A stretch of DNA of 64,000 nucleotides from Paragordius varius (lineage: Eukaryota > Nematomorpha): NCBI GenBank assembly GCA_964247055.1, contig OZ176050.1:5642001-5706000 (forward strand), given 5' to 3'. The notes under the pieces were generated by a model. The model was not told the origin of the DNA and ran no database searches. It saw nothing but the letters and a program-made list of their open reading frames with translations. This document shows positions 1 through 14,400 of the stretch, piece after piece (position 1 is the stretch's first letter; each line of letters starts with the position of its first letter). The position numbers were made by a program, and so were the translations under genes.

Positions 1-712
1 CCTTACAGGATATTTTTATGGACCTGTGTAATAATTAAAAATTAATTTTTAGCATAGTTGATGCTTTTTGGTATTTTTAGTACTGTTGAAACCGTAAAAA
101 TTTTTTTTAAATAATTAGATGGTGCTGATCATTTCCATCACTTCAGAATTTGGTTCAAAAAATTTTAAATTTAAGTAGTTTTTCCTGAAAACAGTTCAAA
201 TTAACTTATATTGAGAGGCATAAGAATCTTTTAATCTATATTCTAAGGTGATGCTTACAGCATCGAATTATATACAAAGTTTTGTAATATCTAACGCCTT
301 TTATACCGTATCATATTTCATATAATAAAATGCGTTTCAACACTATTTTGAGAAATATTTTTAAGCAAAGTATGCATTTTTTTTCAAAAAAATCAAAATC
401 AACTTATATCAATCCATGCAATATGCTTTTTTAGAGTACCATTTTAGAGGATTTGTTAATCGAAATATTTATAAAAGTGTAGGTGGATCTGGATTTTTTT
501 TCAGACTATAGGACTACAAAATATATATACTCAATTTATTTACAAGATATCTAGATAGAGCCAATATTTTGAGAACCCTGTATTATTCCCGCTCAGAATA
601 TAAATTTTAAAAAAATCCAGAACCTCAAACTTAATATCATTAATTTTTCGGAATCCCCATAAGCTGTTCAGTAAAACCTAAATTTCATGCATCCTTTTTT
701 GTAAATTTATAA
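1..712. other. Intergenic AT-rich DNA, no gene seen
   Basis: No exon with family similarity is visible on either strand. Only short, low-complexity open frames occur. The stretch ends at the TAA target duplication (710-712) of the adjacent CACTA-type element. Confidence 0.5.
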
Positions 713-1833
713 CACTAGACAACAAATTTTAACTTTTTTTAACTGCCATTCTTGTAAATTTAAAATTTATTTTATTAAAGTACATAATTAGTATATCTGA
801 AAAGAAAATTGGTCTAGCATGCAAGAATTTTTTTATATTAGAGTTTATCGATAGTTTTTGGCCCCGATTTAACATTAAACTCGAAATTTCGAAAATTAAA
901 AGTTTTAGATATGAATCCATGTATTTTATATCATTCGAAAGAGCGCAAAAAACTGCAACTTTTAAATGGTAGTAAGTCATTTAAATCAATTAGATGTAAA
1001 AGTTATTTGGATTTAAATGGTCGAAATTTTTAATCCTTAAATAAGTCAAGAATTTTCACAGAAAAACTAATTTAAAAATCATATAAATTATTTTAATATA
1101 ATTATTAGAGTTATATTAGTATTTTATTTAAAAAAAGGTTTAAAAAAGCTTTTGGTTTGCTTTTTTAATAAAAATTATTATTATCATAAATATTTTACCT
1201 AATGGATACTAAAATGCATAGTTATAACTGTTAATTTATTACATAATGGCTATAAAAGATCAAAAATACCTTAAACCTTTTTTATCTTCAAAATTTCGAA
1301 ATTATCAGCCTCGTAAAGAAAATAAATTAATATTGATGAGATGGTAATTTTTAAAAAACAAAAAACTTAAAAATGGCTGTTTTGAGTGACATAAAAGCAA
1401 TAAAAAAATGTTCTAATTAAAAAAACTTTCTTGTGTTATCTTTTTTGGACATTCATCACCATCTAAACAAAGTTTGAGCTATGTTCATCCATTAGTTTTT
1501 AATATATGATAATTAGAAAAAATGCTCTCGCTTCGCGCTTTTGTCGCTCTTTGTGTCCAATACTAACTGTCGATGTAATACATATTAGTATGCATTTTAT
1601 AGAGTTTTTATTACTCTTTCGAATGATATATTACAAATGGGCATTACTAATATTTTCAAAGAAAAATATTTTTTAGTAAAATTTTGATAAAGAGGGCGCA
1701 TAATCAAAAAAATCCAATTATACAAAATTCTTCCAACGAGTTATAATTTTTATTTCAGATTTACTGCTTAAAATGATACTAAATATCAGAAAATGCAAAA
1801 AACTCGATTGGCAGAAAAATTTGTTGTCCAGTG
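713..1833. mobile_element. CACTA-type non-autonomous DNA transposon, copy A
   Basis: A 1121-bp element almost collinear with a second copy at 61580-62698. Its termini are inverted: the left end begins CACTAGACAACAAATTTT and the right end is the reverse complement of CACTGGACAACAAATTTT, one mismatch. It is flanked by TAA on both sides (710-712 and 1834-1836). A terminus starting CACTA with a 3-bp target duplication is the hallmark of the CACTA/EnSpm (CMC) superfamily. No transposase reading frame is visible, so it would depend on an autonomous relative. Subterminal inverted segments with the core ATCATTCGAAAGAG also occur. Confidence 0.8.
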
Positions 1834-1836
1834 TAA

Positions 1837-3030
1837 TTAACACAAATTAATAATCTTTTTGATTAAATATAAAAAACCAATCATATATAAAATTTCATGT
1901 GACGAATTCTATCTTTCTGACGCAATGAATATATTTTTTGGGGATATTTTTTAAAACATTAATTTAAAGTCTCAATTAAGTTAAATATAAAATAAAACAT
2001 TGATTTTTTTAAAAAAAATATATTAAAGTAAACTGGTAATTCTTGTGACAATTTTAAAAAAGGGTTATTCCAAGCCAACATTTATTTAAAAACAAATTTC
2101 AACAAAATTTTATGTGCCTGTTAAACTGTTTTGGCACTATACTTTCGTCAAGAGGGGCTGTCAACAAACGATTCGTTGAGGATATCCTTTTTTTATAAAC
2201 AATATGTATAAATGATAACCATTTACTCTAAAATCAAGTAAGTAATTTACATTAAAATGTGTTAATTTAATAATATAATTGCAATCCGTTAATTATATTT
2301 CACAAATTTTTCAATCCAAATATGGTGATCATTTACAAAGATTTTTGAAAATGTATCATTTCATCAATGGATAATAATGATTATGTCATTTAAAATCTTG
2401 CGTAAACTAAAAAAATAAGGTATGTGCGTCGTAAGTAGCCCCAGGGACAATTCGAAAAAATAAGTAACCGGTTTAAACTGCTCTTATGTTTTTATGTCAA
2501 CATATTTGTTGTATTTATATCATTGTCGCTCACACCCCCAAAATTGGCTGTCAACGAAAAAAATGTGGAACGAAAAAATATATAGTTTTTAAGCTTAAAT
2601 AAATATTAGTTGGTAATGATGTAATGTTGGATAATAACTTATCTAACATTTTAAACCATAATTATTTCGTTATTGTCTGATTTTAATCAAAAATTTCAGA
2701 TATATAATATTAAATTTAACAATAATGTATATCTATATACCTGTGATTAGTCTTAAACAAAATTAATTTTAAAACAAACAAATATATTACGTCGCTATAA
2801 ACACGCGTATCAATAGTGTGTTGCTTAGTAGTTATTTTATTCGGCGATCGACCTATTTACATTTTTAATCTTTCTTAAGACATATTATTGTTTTGTCCAA
2901 TTTTATATGCGATTTGTTCCTTTTACTATCTATCTATCTATTATCAAGTGTATTTATAAAGTTTTATCTTAAAAAAACTCCCATTTAAATATAAATTTTG
3001 CTTAAAACATTTTTTAACGTTGATATTGAA
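1837..3030. other. Intergenic region upstream of the first SLC13 gene
   Basis: No supported gene. It contains a short TCTA microsatellite near 2930-2941. The 5' leader and promoter of the first SLC13 gene should lie here, but I cannot place a transcription start. Confidence 0.4.
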
Positions 3031-4440
3031 ATGGAAGATGATATGGAACCTATTTCATTTATTGCCGATTCTCAGGCCAAGGAATCAAAAAGCACCATAC
3101 CGCTGATACATTATGGGAAAATTATCCTCAAACAGCTACTGAAAATCAAAAATTTTTACCTTTCTATATTAATACCCCTTATATATTTACCATTGATCAT
3201 ACCAAAAAGTAGTCAGGTTTATTTTTTTAAAGTTAACAACATGCTGTGTATATTACCAATTATCTAATTTAAACATTATAATCGTTTCTTATGTCGGTGT
3301 AATTCGATTATGTTAATATTATAATAAGTAAAAAATACCACTATAAGGTCGATACACATAGATAATATTTTTGTCTCACAATACAAAGATTGTTTTATTG
3401 AAAAAATTCTGTCATTTTTAGTATTGTTTAGTCAATACGTTGATTACCAAGCTTAATGTTAATATTGTTAAAGATAATTTATTTACAATTGTATAAAATA
3501 TATAAATTTATCCATAAAGTTGAGCGTTTACAACGCTTAATTTACAAAGAATCCATATTAGTTCTCTACTTCGGTAGTCAAAAGCGCCTTATCCTATTTA
3601 AACTACCGTATAAATTTTAGCATTGCAAACATTTCGTCGAGGATTTGTCATTTTATCAAATTTAATTAAAAGAGTTTTTTTATACATATTAAAACAAATT
3701 ATATTATTCATAAATATATAAATATTTATTTATTTGTATGTAACAAATTAGGAATTAAAATGCGCCTATGTATGCTTGGTAACTATAAGCTTCCTTGTTA
3801 CGCAAGCCCTCCCATTAGCATTAAGCTCATTATTACCTGCTTTACTGTTTCCCATGTTTGGCATCCTTACTGTGTTAGAGGTTTCATCCAAATACTTCCA
3901 GGTTCATTTACATTCTTGTTTTTTCTAAACAAAAAATAATTACATGTAAATTTGACATATATGATTAATTACTTTTGGCTTGAATTTCGCAAAGCGTACA
4001 TAAATAAATAACTGTATCATAATATAATGTATGCGTTGGTAATTCTCGCATTATTACATTTATGTTTGTTTTTAATTTGTTATCCATATTTTTTGTATTT
4101 TAGATACATGCAACCTGATATCATGTTTTAAATAATGTTTTAAGATTATATGTTAATTTTTAAATATAGGATCCGATTTTGTTGTTCTTCGCTTCCGTTA
4201 TACTTGCCAAAGGCATTCAATCAGCAAATCTACACAAGCGTATCGCCTTATACCTACTCATGCATCTTGGATACAAACCAATTTGGTAAAACATTTAATT
4301 TGATAAAAATGAAATTTATTTCTAGTAACGGTTTGTTCTATGATCTTTTTCGTAACTTTTCACCGCTCAACGCTTTAAATGTCTATCAATATGAAAATGG
4401 TTTTTCGGTTGGATCTGAAATTTATGTGTCATAAACAGCT

Positions 4441-4496
<56 letters not shown>

Positions 4497-7400
4497 TGTG
4501 TAAATTTAGTTTTTTTGGCCTAAATAAGTATTGATATCCAAATTTTAGGCATTATTTGTCGCAATAAATGTATGTTTACCAATATATTGTTAAGAATCAA
4601 AAAAATTTAACGCTTTTTGTTAACTGGTTGTAGCAGTCTTCAACCCCTCACCATGCTGCATTCAAATTCACGATTTTGTTCAAACCCTTAATTTGTCAAC
4701 ATTAGGCGAATGCGATTCTAAATGATTTTAAAGTGCTTCAAATTTAAAATGATTTATTTACACATTGTAAATCACCTATCGCACATATGAGTTTATAATC
4801 ATGACTAAGATCGTTTTTGAAAAAACGGTTTCAAAACATATGTTTATCTCGCGATAAAAAACATGATTTGAATCTAAATTTTAAGGCAATGTGAGAACCG
4901 TCAATTTATATATATATTATAGGTTAGCCGGTTATTAATGTTTTATTCAACATTACCTTTGCGTATTAAAAATAATTTACGTGTCTTTTTTTGTTTAAAA
5001 TATAAATGCTTTCGCATTTTTTATGCCTTTCCTGTATGTATTAGCCAAATGTGTATATTTTGTTTGAATATTAGAGTTTCCGAATATATTGTTAAACTTA
5101 TTATTAACAATCATCAGCTTCTAATCTTGTTTGAAAATTAATTTTGGAAATTTTATTATATTGATTGTTTGGACACACAATATTTAAAATTATTTGGCGG
5201 GGAAGATCCCAAATCATAAGTTGCAAAAATATAAGATCCTAAACAGTTATTATGGTCTTCCAAGCGCATTTAAACAATATATACTCTTTTTACTATTAAA
5301 ATATTTTTTCGTGGTTGGAAAAAACCTCATTACTAATCTAACACTCTGTTCTAATTCTTTAATGTTCTTTTCAATATATTATGGCGTCAGAATAAAAAGC
5401 TTACTGTTCAATTTAAAAGCTGACTACAAATTGTTTTATAGTTTTATAGGTATTTTATTTTTACTATTTCTTAATATTTTACACTAGGATGATATTTGGA
5501 TTCATAATTTCGACATTTTTCATATCGATTTGGATAAATAATTCTGCCACCGCTGTGCTTATGGTTCCAGTCGCAACTGGCGTTATGGACGAATTTTATA
5601 AATTCAAATGTGTTACTTACAAAAATAAACTGAGTGAATCAAGCTCCAAACACACTTGTTTTCATGAATCTGAAAGTGGTAATATATTGGTTTAATTATT
5701 ATTCATAATAACTCTTATATCTGAAACTCACTAATTATATTTATCGTTTAATTTAAAAAAATTCAAAATGATTGGACCTTCAATGCATAAAATAAAAAAC
5801 AAATATTTATATATAATAATTTTACAAGAATATAATTATTATTTTATGCAATATTCTTTCTTATATCCTAATAAAAAATATTTTGAAATAAATTATTACG
5901 AATATGATTAACATAGGCAGCCTTATATATATTTCATTTCGTTCATGATTAGTACTTTTGCAAGTTATCAGCCTAATTAATAAATTGATGTGTTTAACCT
6001 TAAAATGTAAAAATCAAACTTTTTAAAAATTATTATATGCGTCTGTCTTTATAATATATATATTAAGCGTACCATAATTTTTTTCTTTATGATTCTTATG
6101 TGCATCATTTCTCCATTTATTGACTAATTTTATCGTGTCGCTGATAAATGTAGACTCTCTCAGACCGGATACTTTAAAGTCAAAGATGCTATTATAAATT
6201 TAGAAATTATATATAAATTTAATATCTTGCATCTTATTTCAGAACAAACTATTGTTTTAAGAATGGATGATACAGACCCAAAGGACAGAAAAATAAGTGA
6301 TTCCTCGGCAATCTCTCAGTATGTAGCTTATGATTGTCCTAAATATTTTATAAATTGTTTAAATATAGATTCTTTATATTTTATAATAAATTAAGGGAGG
6401 ATGATCGGTTTTTGCAAAACTTGCGAAAATGCATTTTTATCGGGATTGCTTATGCCTGTAACATTGGGGGCACGGCGTCTTTAACAGGAACACCGCCAAA
6501 CTTGATAATGTCCGGATTCCTAAATGTGTAAGCTAGTTACAAATATAAAATGATTTACTTATGTGAATTATTCGATAAGATTTTTCAAAAATTTATGATA
6601 TTTTAATTTTGATATCATAAATTTTTGAACTTGGTATTCAGAAAATTATCATATCATTCAAAAAATTTGAAAATTTTATTAATTATATTTTTATTCTACA
6701 ATTTAGTATTAACACTAGTATTAATTCATTTTTCCAATTTAAATACTTTGCATTTAATTAAATCAAAATTACATGTAAATCTTATTTATTAGTTTTGAGG
6801 GTAAAATTGATTTGCTTCAATTATTATTTTTATCATTAGAATTTTCGGACCTTCCGCTGAAATTAGCTTTATGACTTGGCTACTATACTCATTTCCAGGA
6901 GCCCTAATTATTATAATATTAACTTGGCTACACCTTTGCATTCACTTCTTAGGATTTAGGTATTATAATTTAAAATCTCTCCATCATTTTTTTATTATTC
7001 TTAATAACTTTTAAAGGGATGTCACGCAGCCATCTAAACTAATCCGACAGCCGGCGGAAAATTTTCTAAATTACCAAATAAAAAAATGAAATTAAAAAAG
7101 GCTAATTTACACAAATAAATGCGATACTTTTTAAATTAATTTTGGCAATGAGTAGTAATAACTGTTCTTAACAGTTTTTTGTTTAAAATCTAATACAATT
7201 TTTTTAATATTCTAAGGTAAAAATGCCGCCCTCGAAGCCTTTTGTGTTGGACACCCCTGTTTTGAAAACTATTTGTGTTTAAACATTAAATTTTTTATTA
7301 CAATACAGACAAACAATACATCAATTTAAATTCAAGCGAATTACAGAAGATCCAAGAACATTCATCAGAGCTCAACTTAGGGAGCTTGGATCGCTAAAGT

Positions 7401-9922
7401 ATTTTTTGATTGCGTTTGAGCAGTGGCTTCCAAAAGGGGTGCGTAGGAAAATTTAGGAGGGGGGAGGGGGTGGGACGCGAAAATTTTGAGCCACCGATCT
7501 TAAATTTATGTTAATCTACTTATTTTTTATTTAACTGATTCTTACTAAATATTATAAAATAAAATTAAATAACGTTAAAATGTTAACACAAATGTTTATA
7601 ATAAAATTTGCATTTTTATTTTTGTTTCTTTTTCGGAGGAAGAGGAAGGGGGACGAAAGAATTTATTTTTCAATTTGGTGGGCTTGAACAAAAAAGGTTG
7701 GGAACCACTGCATAGAGAATAAGACCTTCACAGAATTATAAATTCTAATTCTAAAAATTTATCCATTTAGACAAAATGAAGTGACTATGATGGTGCTTTT
7801 TGTGACACTTGTGCTACTATGGGTGCTTAAAAATCCTAAATTTATACCAGGATGGCAAGCTTTCTTTAAACCTGGGTAGTTATCATCTTTTATGATTTTC
7901 TTAATCCTTCATAAATTTTTTAGCGAAGTATTAAATTTTTTTTGGGTCAACAATTACTTGTATACTCATTAATAATATTTTAATTATTTGAGATGTTTTA
8001 AGGCTTTACTTTGATTAAATAAAATATATTTTCAAAACTTTTATTTGTAAACTATATATTGTTTGATTTTTCATATTAGTTATGTTTCTGATGCCACTCC
8101 AGCCTTATTGATAGCTTTACTATTATTTATAATACCCACTGATTTCCGCTCTATTGCTTATATCTCCAGGAATAATGGTAAAATACTTGAAACATTTAAT
8201 TTATATAATCTTCATTTTAGAATTCATTTATCCCTAAATCACATTATGGTAACCATTTCAAAAAACCTTTTTAATATGTTCTCTAACGTTAACTCGAACT
8301 TTTAATTTTTATGCATAACTTTATGCTAGATGATACAAAAATTCCTGACTATCAACCTTTACTAGTGTGGGAAGATGTTTATAAAAATCTGATGTGGGAC
8401 ATCAATTTATTGCTTGGAGGCGGGATGGCATTAGCGCTGGGATTTAAGGTTTTGCATATTATGTTGACAATTTCTCAATTTATTTTATCTTCAATATAAT
8501 TTCAGTAAAAGATATATTAAAAGCTGTAACATAAAATACTCTCTAAATACACAGTTTGTGAAAAATCTTCCCACCCTTTTTGAAATATTCGATCTTGCTA
8601 AAATTTATAACACACAATCTAATGCTATTTTTACTACAATGATTATCGAGACATTTATAATGCGTACTTTCATATATATCAATAGCGCAAGAATGTTTTT
8701 CTATAATTTTGGCATTTTCACCAAAGTTATCTGGACGTGGAATTAACATATTAAATAAGAGCTAAAACTAATTCGCATTTAATGTATAATTTAATTGAAA
8801 TACATGTCTAATAAAATTTTATCATTAGACGTCTGGTCTTTCAAAACTTTTGGTGAAATCTTTTCATGTCCTACATTCATTGCCAAAAGAAGGCTTGGTC
8901 CTAATATTTTCCGGACTCACTTCCATTCTGACAGAATTTATAAATAATATCGCCACCGCAAGCATTCTACTACCTATAATTGCCGATATCGTAAGAAATT
9001 ACTTCATATATCTATGTATAAAAACATATATAAAATTTTATAAGCACACAAACTGACAAATATTGAATCTGACCATTTATGGATGCAATCGAAATGATTG
9101 AGACCGCTAAAAAATAATTAATTAAATTTTTGAAACATAGTATGTCTATTGCGTGATATTATGGAACAAAATGACAAAAAAAGAGTAAAATTTTATTTAA
9201 TTAAGATAATTAATTGTTTAAATGATTTGAATGATTTATTTTAAATTATGTTTCCATATTAAATAATAATTACTAATTATAACCGGGGATTGCGGTATTT
9301 AGGAGCGGTCAAGACCGTTATATCTTTGATCGGCTCAAATCTCAACCTTACATTGATTCATAATTTATATTGAATAAATCCATCATTTTCTAATTTTGTT
9401 AAAGAGTATCAGTTTGAAATTAAATCCGTTATATTTGATGTTTCCTGCAACATTGGCTGCATCATACTGCTTCATGTTACCGATTGGAACTGCCCCAAAT
9501 GCTATAGTTTTTTCAGCAGCCAAACTCAAAATATCTGACATGGTAATAATCTATATACGTTACTTTATTAACCTTAAAATTTTACCATTTTAAAGAAAAA
9601 ATTTGGCTTAAGTTTAATTGTTCAAATTTTACATACATAAACTTGTGTGTGTAAAAAACGTAGCCTGTTTACTTTTCAAATATATAATAAGATACGACGT
9701 CTATGATTTTTACTTTATACCTCCTTTTCAAATATCGATATCATTTTTAATTTAATTTAATTTTTACAGATGAAAGCAGGCATTTTCGTCCATTTAATTT
9801 GTTGGGTCGTAACGTACATTTCTATCAATACATATGGCATTTGGGTCCTCAAAGTTAATAAGTTACCAGTCTGGGCACAACAAGCTATAGCACTATCCAA
9901 CGCAAATTCTACCATCACATAA
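3031..9922 (+). CDS. SLC13-family sodium-coupled anion symporter, paralog 1 (14 exons)
   Basis: Exons: 3031-3216, 3752-3901, 4170-4285, 5488-5678, 6243-6318, 6396-6527, 6840-6959, 7309-7398, 7771-7875, 8080-8177, 8330-8448, 8829-8990, 9405-9542, 9770-9922; joined frame 611 residues. The family moves di- and tricarboxylates or sulfate with sodium across the plasma membrane. Visible family blocks: KCAYVC...TQALPLALSSLLP in exon 2; NLHKRIALYLLMHLGYKP in exon 3; the first sodium-site region INNSATAVLMVPV in exon 4; SLTGTPPNLIMSG in exon 6; LLLGGGMALALGFK in exon 11; the second site EFINNIATASILLPI in exon 12; and LPIGTAPNAIVF in exon 13. The canonical Ser-Asn-Thr motif reads Asn-Asn-Ser at site 1 and Asn-Asn-Ile at site 2. 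Start chosen as the first ATG before a hydrophilic N-terminus and first membrane segment. Substrate cannot be assigned. Confidence 0.9.
4447..4494. repeat. (TA)n microsatellite
   Basis: Uninterrupted TA dinucleotides of about 48 bp in intron 3 of the first SLC13 paralog. Confidence 0.95.
7206..7259. mobile_element. Right-end fragment of the CAGGGGTG terminal-repeat family
   Basis: The fragment ends TTGTGTTGGACACCCCTG, the reverse complement of the CAGGGGTGTCCAACAC start seen at 52754. Only this end is recognisable. It lies in intron 7 of the first SLC13 paralog. Confidence 0.55.
7421..7710. mobile_element. hAT-like MITE (CAGTGG...CCACTG), copy 1
   Basis: A 290-bp segment with imperfect inverted ends, CAGTGGCTTCCAAAAGGGG and the complement of AAGGTTGGGAACCACTG. 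Ends of this type are typical of non-autonomous hAT elements. GC-rich patches contrast with the intron around it. No convincing 8-bp target duplication remains. It sits in intron 8 of the first SLC13 paralog. A better preserved relative is at 20850-21136. Confidence 0.65.
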
Positions 9923-11482
9923 ATTATCCCGTGAGGAATGTGTTCAACTCATTTACACTTAGTTCAAAATTAAATCTCACTAAATTTTATAAACAGAAAA
10001 ATCAAATATTCTGCATGAAACGGATAAAAAAAATTATTATTTTAAATTCACTGGTTATGCCTTATTGGCAATTTTTTTCAGCAAATTAAAAAAATTATTA
10101 CAATAGTTTTTCAATTAAAAGACGTGCGTCTCCTTACTTGAACATTTATTGAGATTACTACTCATAATCATGCTGTTACAAACTATTTTATCAGTATAGC
10201 AAAGATAGCAAATATAAATACAATGCACCCTTAGTATATATGTGATTAAAAAAATCTCTCCAATCCAAATATTTAATATATATTATATTTTTAATTTATT
10301 CAATAAATATTAATATAACTTGATAACTTTTTATGTATCATTTTGTAAAAAATTACTGAGGATAATATTATTTTGTTACATAAACAAATTATCGCATGCC
10401 AAATACTTATTTTAGTGATAAAACCACGGCCCCGAATTATTTATTAAATATTTTAATGTACTTATTTTCGGTATAAATACCTGCAAATGTGTCCAAAGGC
10501 AATGAAATTTCGATTTGTATTATATCATGGCCCCCAAGGCTAGAGAAATTATTCTTTCGGCTCAGGGGCCCTAGTTATCATGAATGTTTTCTCCGCATGA
10601 ATAAAAACCCGATAATTTAAATTTGTTAAGGTACTTACTATTATCAATGAACTTAGATTTTAGTTTTAATATGTTTATATTTAAACCATATTTTTATGGG
10701 CTCATATGTTCGTGCCAAAATATAAAAATAAATTAGCTTTAAATTAAAAGGACCAAAAAGGCGATGTTGAAAAAAAAGTTGGCTGCCTGTTTCCATATTA
10801 GTCATTTAGAAAAACCCATTGATAAGGTTAATCTTGCAAAATTACAATAGAATATTCAAACAAACCCATTTTAAATTGTAATTATTATATACATATATAT
10901 ATATATAAATATATTGTATATATAAATGCTAAACATGCCTCGATAAAATACATTATAATTGGCTGGAAAATGGGACTTTGATTGGCTTCTTGTTTTCTAA
11001 ATTTTATAATGAGAATTCGTTATTGTGATGTAAACTTGTTAATTAAAAAAACAAAGAATCAAACAAGGCCCGAGGGATTGGAAAATCTGTTATTTAAAAT
11101 ATCTTTATCGTTATCAATGTAAATATGTATTTAAAATATTTCCCATTCATAATATCTAATCTATTTGGCATTTACAGTCTTTGTGAATAATCGATGAATT
11201 TTTGGACATTATTAAGAGTAAATTTGAAAAATAATACATATAATTTTTTTTATAATAAGTTAAAAATATAGAGTATTAACATATTGATATTATTTTGTAA
11301 AATATACGATATTTTATAAAAAAATAATTGATAACTAAATATTTGGCTAAAAGGCGTTTAAATATAATATTTCATGAACTTCATTGAATATTGATTTGAG
11401 ATTAATTGTGTAATATATTATTAACGTGTTTCTATCACAGTAATATATAAATAGTTGTAATTAAATCACACTCGTACAGACC
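9923..11482. other. Intergenic spacer between the SLC13 paralogs
   Basis: No gene is visible. AATAAA hexamers at 10302-10307 and 10600-10605 are candidate poly(A) signals for the first SLC13 gene. The spacer also holds a short TA-rich tract near 10890-10925. Confidence 0.4.
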
Positions 11483-14400
11483 ATGCATATTAAAAACCAT
11501 AACTATATTATTCATTTGTGGAAAGTTAAAAATTTCTACATATCACTAATCATTCCATTTATATATTTGCCCTTAGTTTTCCAGGATGGATCTCAGGTAA
11601 CAAATATAAATAATTAAATTTATATTTACATTAATACCCAAAAACAGTTTACTAAAATATATGGGAAAATTTACGAACTTATAAGTACAGTAACGAGAAA
11701 TATTGTTATACTGGCCATTTCGGTATTTTAAATGGCAAAAGAGGATTAAATTTACATTTCTGTTGCTGTATGTGAGATTTTTCATTTTAATTACAATATA
11801 CAACCGTATTTTTTTCAAAATTTACAAAAATGAACTAATAACAACGAATAATCCCATACATGGCAACAAATGGACATGTAATTATCATCTTTTAGCCATT
11901 TAAAATACTAAAGAGGCCAATAACAGCTTTGGTTAACGTAGTAAAAGAAAGGAAAATTGTCCATATTTTTTATTATTTAATGGATTTAAAGTATAATTAA
12001 ACCCCTTGACATACTGTAATTATATAGGTTAAAAATTTATAATTAAAAAATAATTAAAATAAAAATTATAGCACCCTTTTATGTTTGGAATTATTAGGAT
12101 AGGTTAATTTTCGATTTCTGTTGTAAAATAGTATTTTCTTGCTGTTTTATATTTGAAATTGTGTCCAAATATCAATTTAATTAATATATTTTAGAACATA
12201 TGCACTAAATCGATTATACAAACAATAATTGTTTGTATAATTTTAATATTAATATCTGCGAGGATATTAAAAAACCTCAAATATCATTGATATTATATTC
12301 ATTTGATGTATACCTTTATTGGCCCCAACTCCTAAGTTAAAAAAAATTATGGATTTTGCATAAATATAAGTATTTATTTAGGAATTAAAATGCGCATATG
12401 TATGTTTGGTGACCATTAGTTTCCTTGTTACTCAGGCATTACCATTAGCAGTAAGCTCCTTACTTCCTGCTTTATTGTTTCCAATGTTTGGGATACTTAC
12501 GGTACTGGAGGTGTCTGCCAAATACTTTCAGGTATCTTACTGTTTTCTACTTACGTTATGGGCAAAAAATTATTTAGTTGTTTGATAAAAATACCCTAAA
12601 TTTATATATATCTCGTAATTAACACTGCGTCCGAAATCGAAGAGTATGAAAATAACCTGATTTAAAATATATTTCGATGGTAAAAAAGTGTCAGAATATC
12701 ATGATGCTCTTGTTGACGAGTGAGAAAAATATTTATAATTTTATGGTAACTGTTTTATATTTGAATATGACAAAATTTGCGCACATTTTTTCAAATAATT
12801 TTCTTTGATAGCTAAATGCTACATTTTAAAAAATATCACTAAAATATATCATAAACTACATCTAAAAAGTAAAATAATATCTTAAGAAAATTTAATTTTT
12901 AGCTGTGAACTCCAAAAATCCCAAATTTTTTCGCTATTTTAAAATGGGCTAATTTTTAAATATAAACGAAAAATGACGAGCCCGAAAATTTTTTTAATAT
13001 ATGCTAAATTTGTATATCAACCAAAAATAATTGAAGGATCCTTGTCTCAAAAATTTAATTTTTAGGTAAATTTTATTGCTCATAGAGCAATGATGGAACT
13101 GTTTCACGCAGATATTGTAGAAAAATGTAATAATGCTGAACATTTCATCTCTTCAGAATTAATATAAAAGTTGCTTTCGAATTTTGGAATTATGTAAATA
13201 AACACAATTTTAAAAAACTAGATTTGAGACGAATGAATACTTTAATTAAAATTCTGAGGTGCTACAAATGTTCAGCATCATATTTAAAAAATGGAAAGTG
13301 GTAGCTTTGTGATCTGTTTCGGGAAAACCGGTAGACCCATTCAAATTAAAATGTCAAAATATAATCATTAATGAATGCCGCGACAATATCGCACTTTTTT
13401 AAGGCCTCCAGTTCGGGCCTTCCGTGTAAAAAACGGTTTTTTTTAAAACAGAAGTTCACAAAAATCGTATTAACAATCCGGATACCATGTTGAACCATTT
13501 GATTTAGATATAATTTAATTCTACTATTTTTGATTGGCCGTATATAGTCGGCTCGCTTTAATAATTTACGCCCTCTTTTTACCCGCTTTCCCCGCAAAAT
13601 CCCATTTTTTCAATAAGCAAAGTCCAAAAAATATTTTTTTAAATCTATTTTTTGTCCAAGGTTTATGACCGTAAAAATTTAATGAAGATTCCAGGTATTC
13701 CCTGTTAAATGGCAAAAACTCTAGTCCTGCGTTTTTTTATATTGTCGGCTGGTTAAGGAGTACTCGCTAAAAACTGCCTCGTCATAATAAAATAGCGTGC
13801 CTTTGGCTAAATTTCAGAAAACCTATCAGACCATATGAGCTCAATAGCTCGTATCACGGAAAAAATTAGGTCTTACGGTTTTTTTAAATTAGCGGTTAAT
13901 TAGGCCCTTCACGCCCTAAAAAATGCGCCACCATAGAATGATTTTTTTGAGGCAATTTTTCTGAGAAATTATGAGAGCATATCAATAATGATTCCAGGTA
14001 TTCTCCGTTAAAAGGCGCCTTTTATTAGTCTTGAGGTAGGGAGCTATTTGTCTAAAACTGCCCAACTATATCGAAATTGCGTTTAGGAGTTAATTTTCAG
14101 AAAACTTATCAGCCACATAAGTTTAAGGGCCTGAAGTATTGCCCGTAATAAGGCAAAAATTTAAGTTGAGCTTTTTCAAATTTATTCGTTGATTAAGCCC
14201 CTAAGAAATAAGCTATCATTGAACAATTATTTATGTTTTGAAGCCATTCCTCCAAAAGCTATTAAGAACATATGGAATGAATGATGATTCCAGGTATTCG
14301 CCTATGAACGCAAAATTTCATACGTTTTTTTCATATTTGTCTTTGGGTAGGGGGCCCGCACACAACTGCGCCACCATATCGATACAGTGTGACTTAGGAG

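Noticed and set aside
4150-5695. Longer single-frame readings running through SLC13 exons 3 and 4 into introns
   Set aside because: The homologous parts stop exactly at GT donors shared with paralog 2. The rest is intronic.
8543-8749. Overlapping open frames on both strands near 8550-8750
   Set aside because: Intronic, AT-rich and without family similarity. Opposite-strand frames of equal length are expected by chance here.
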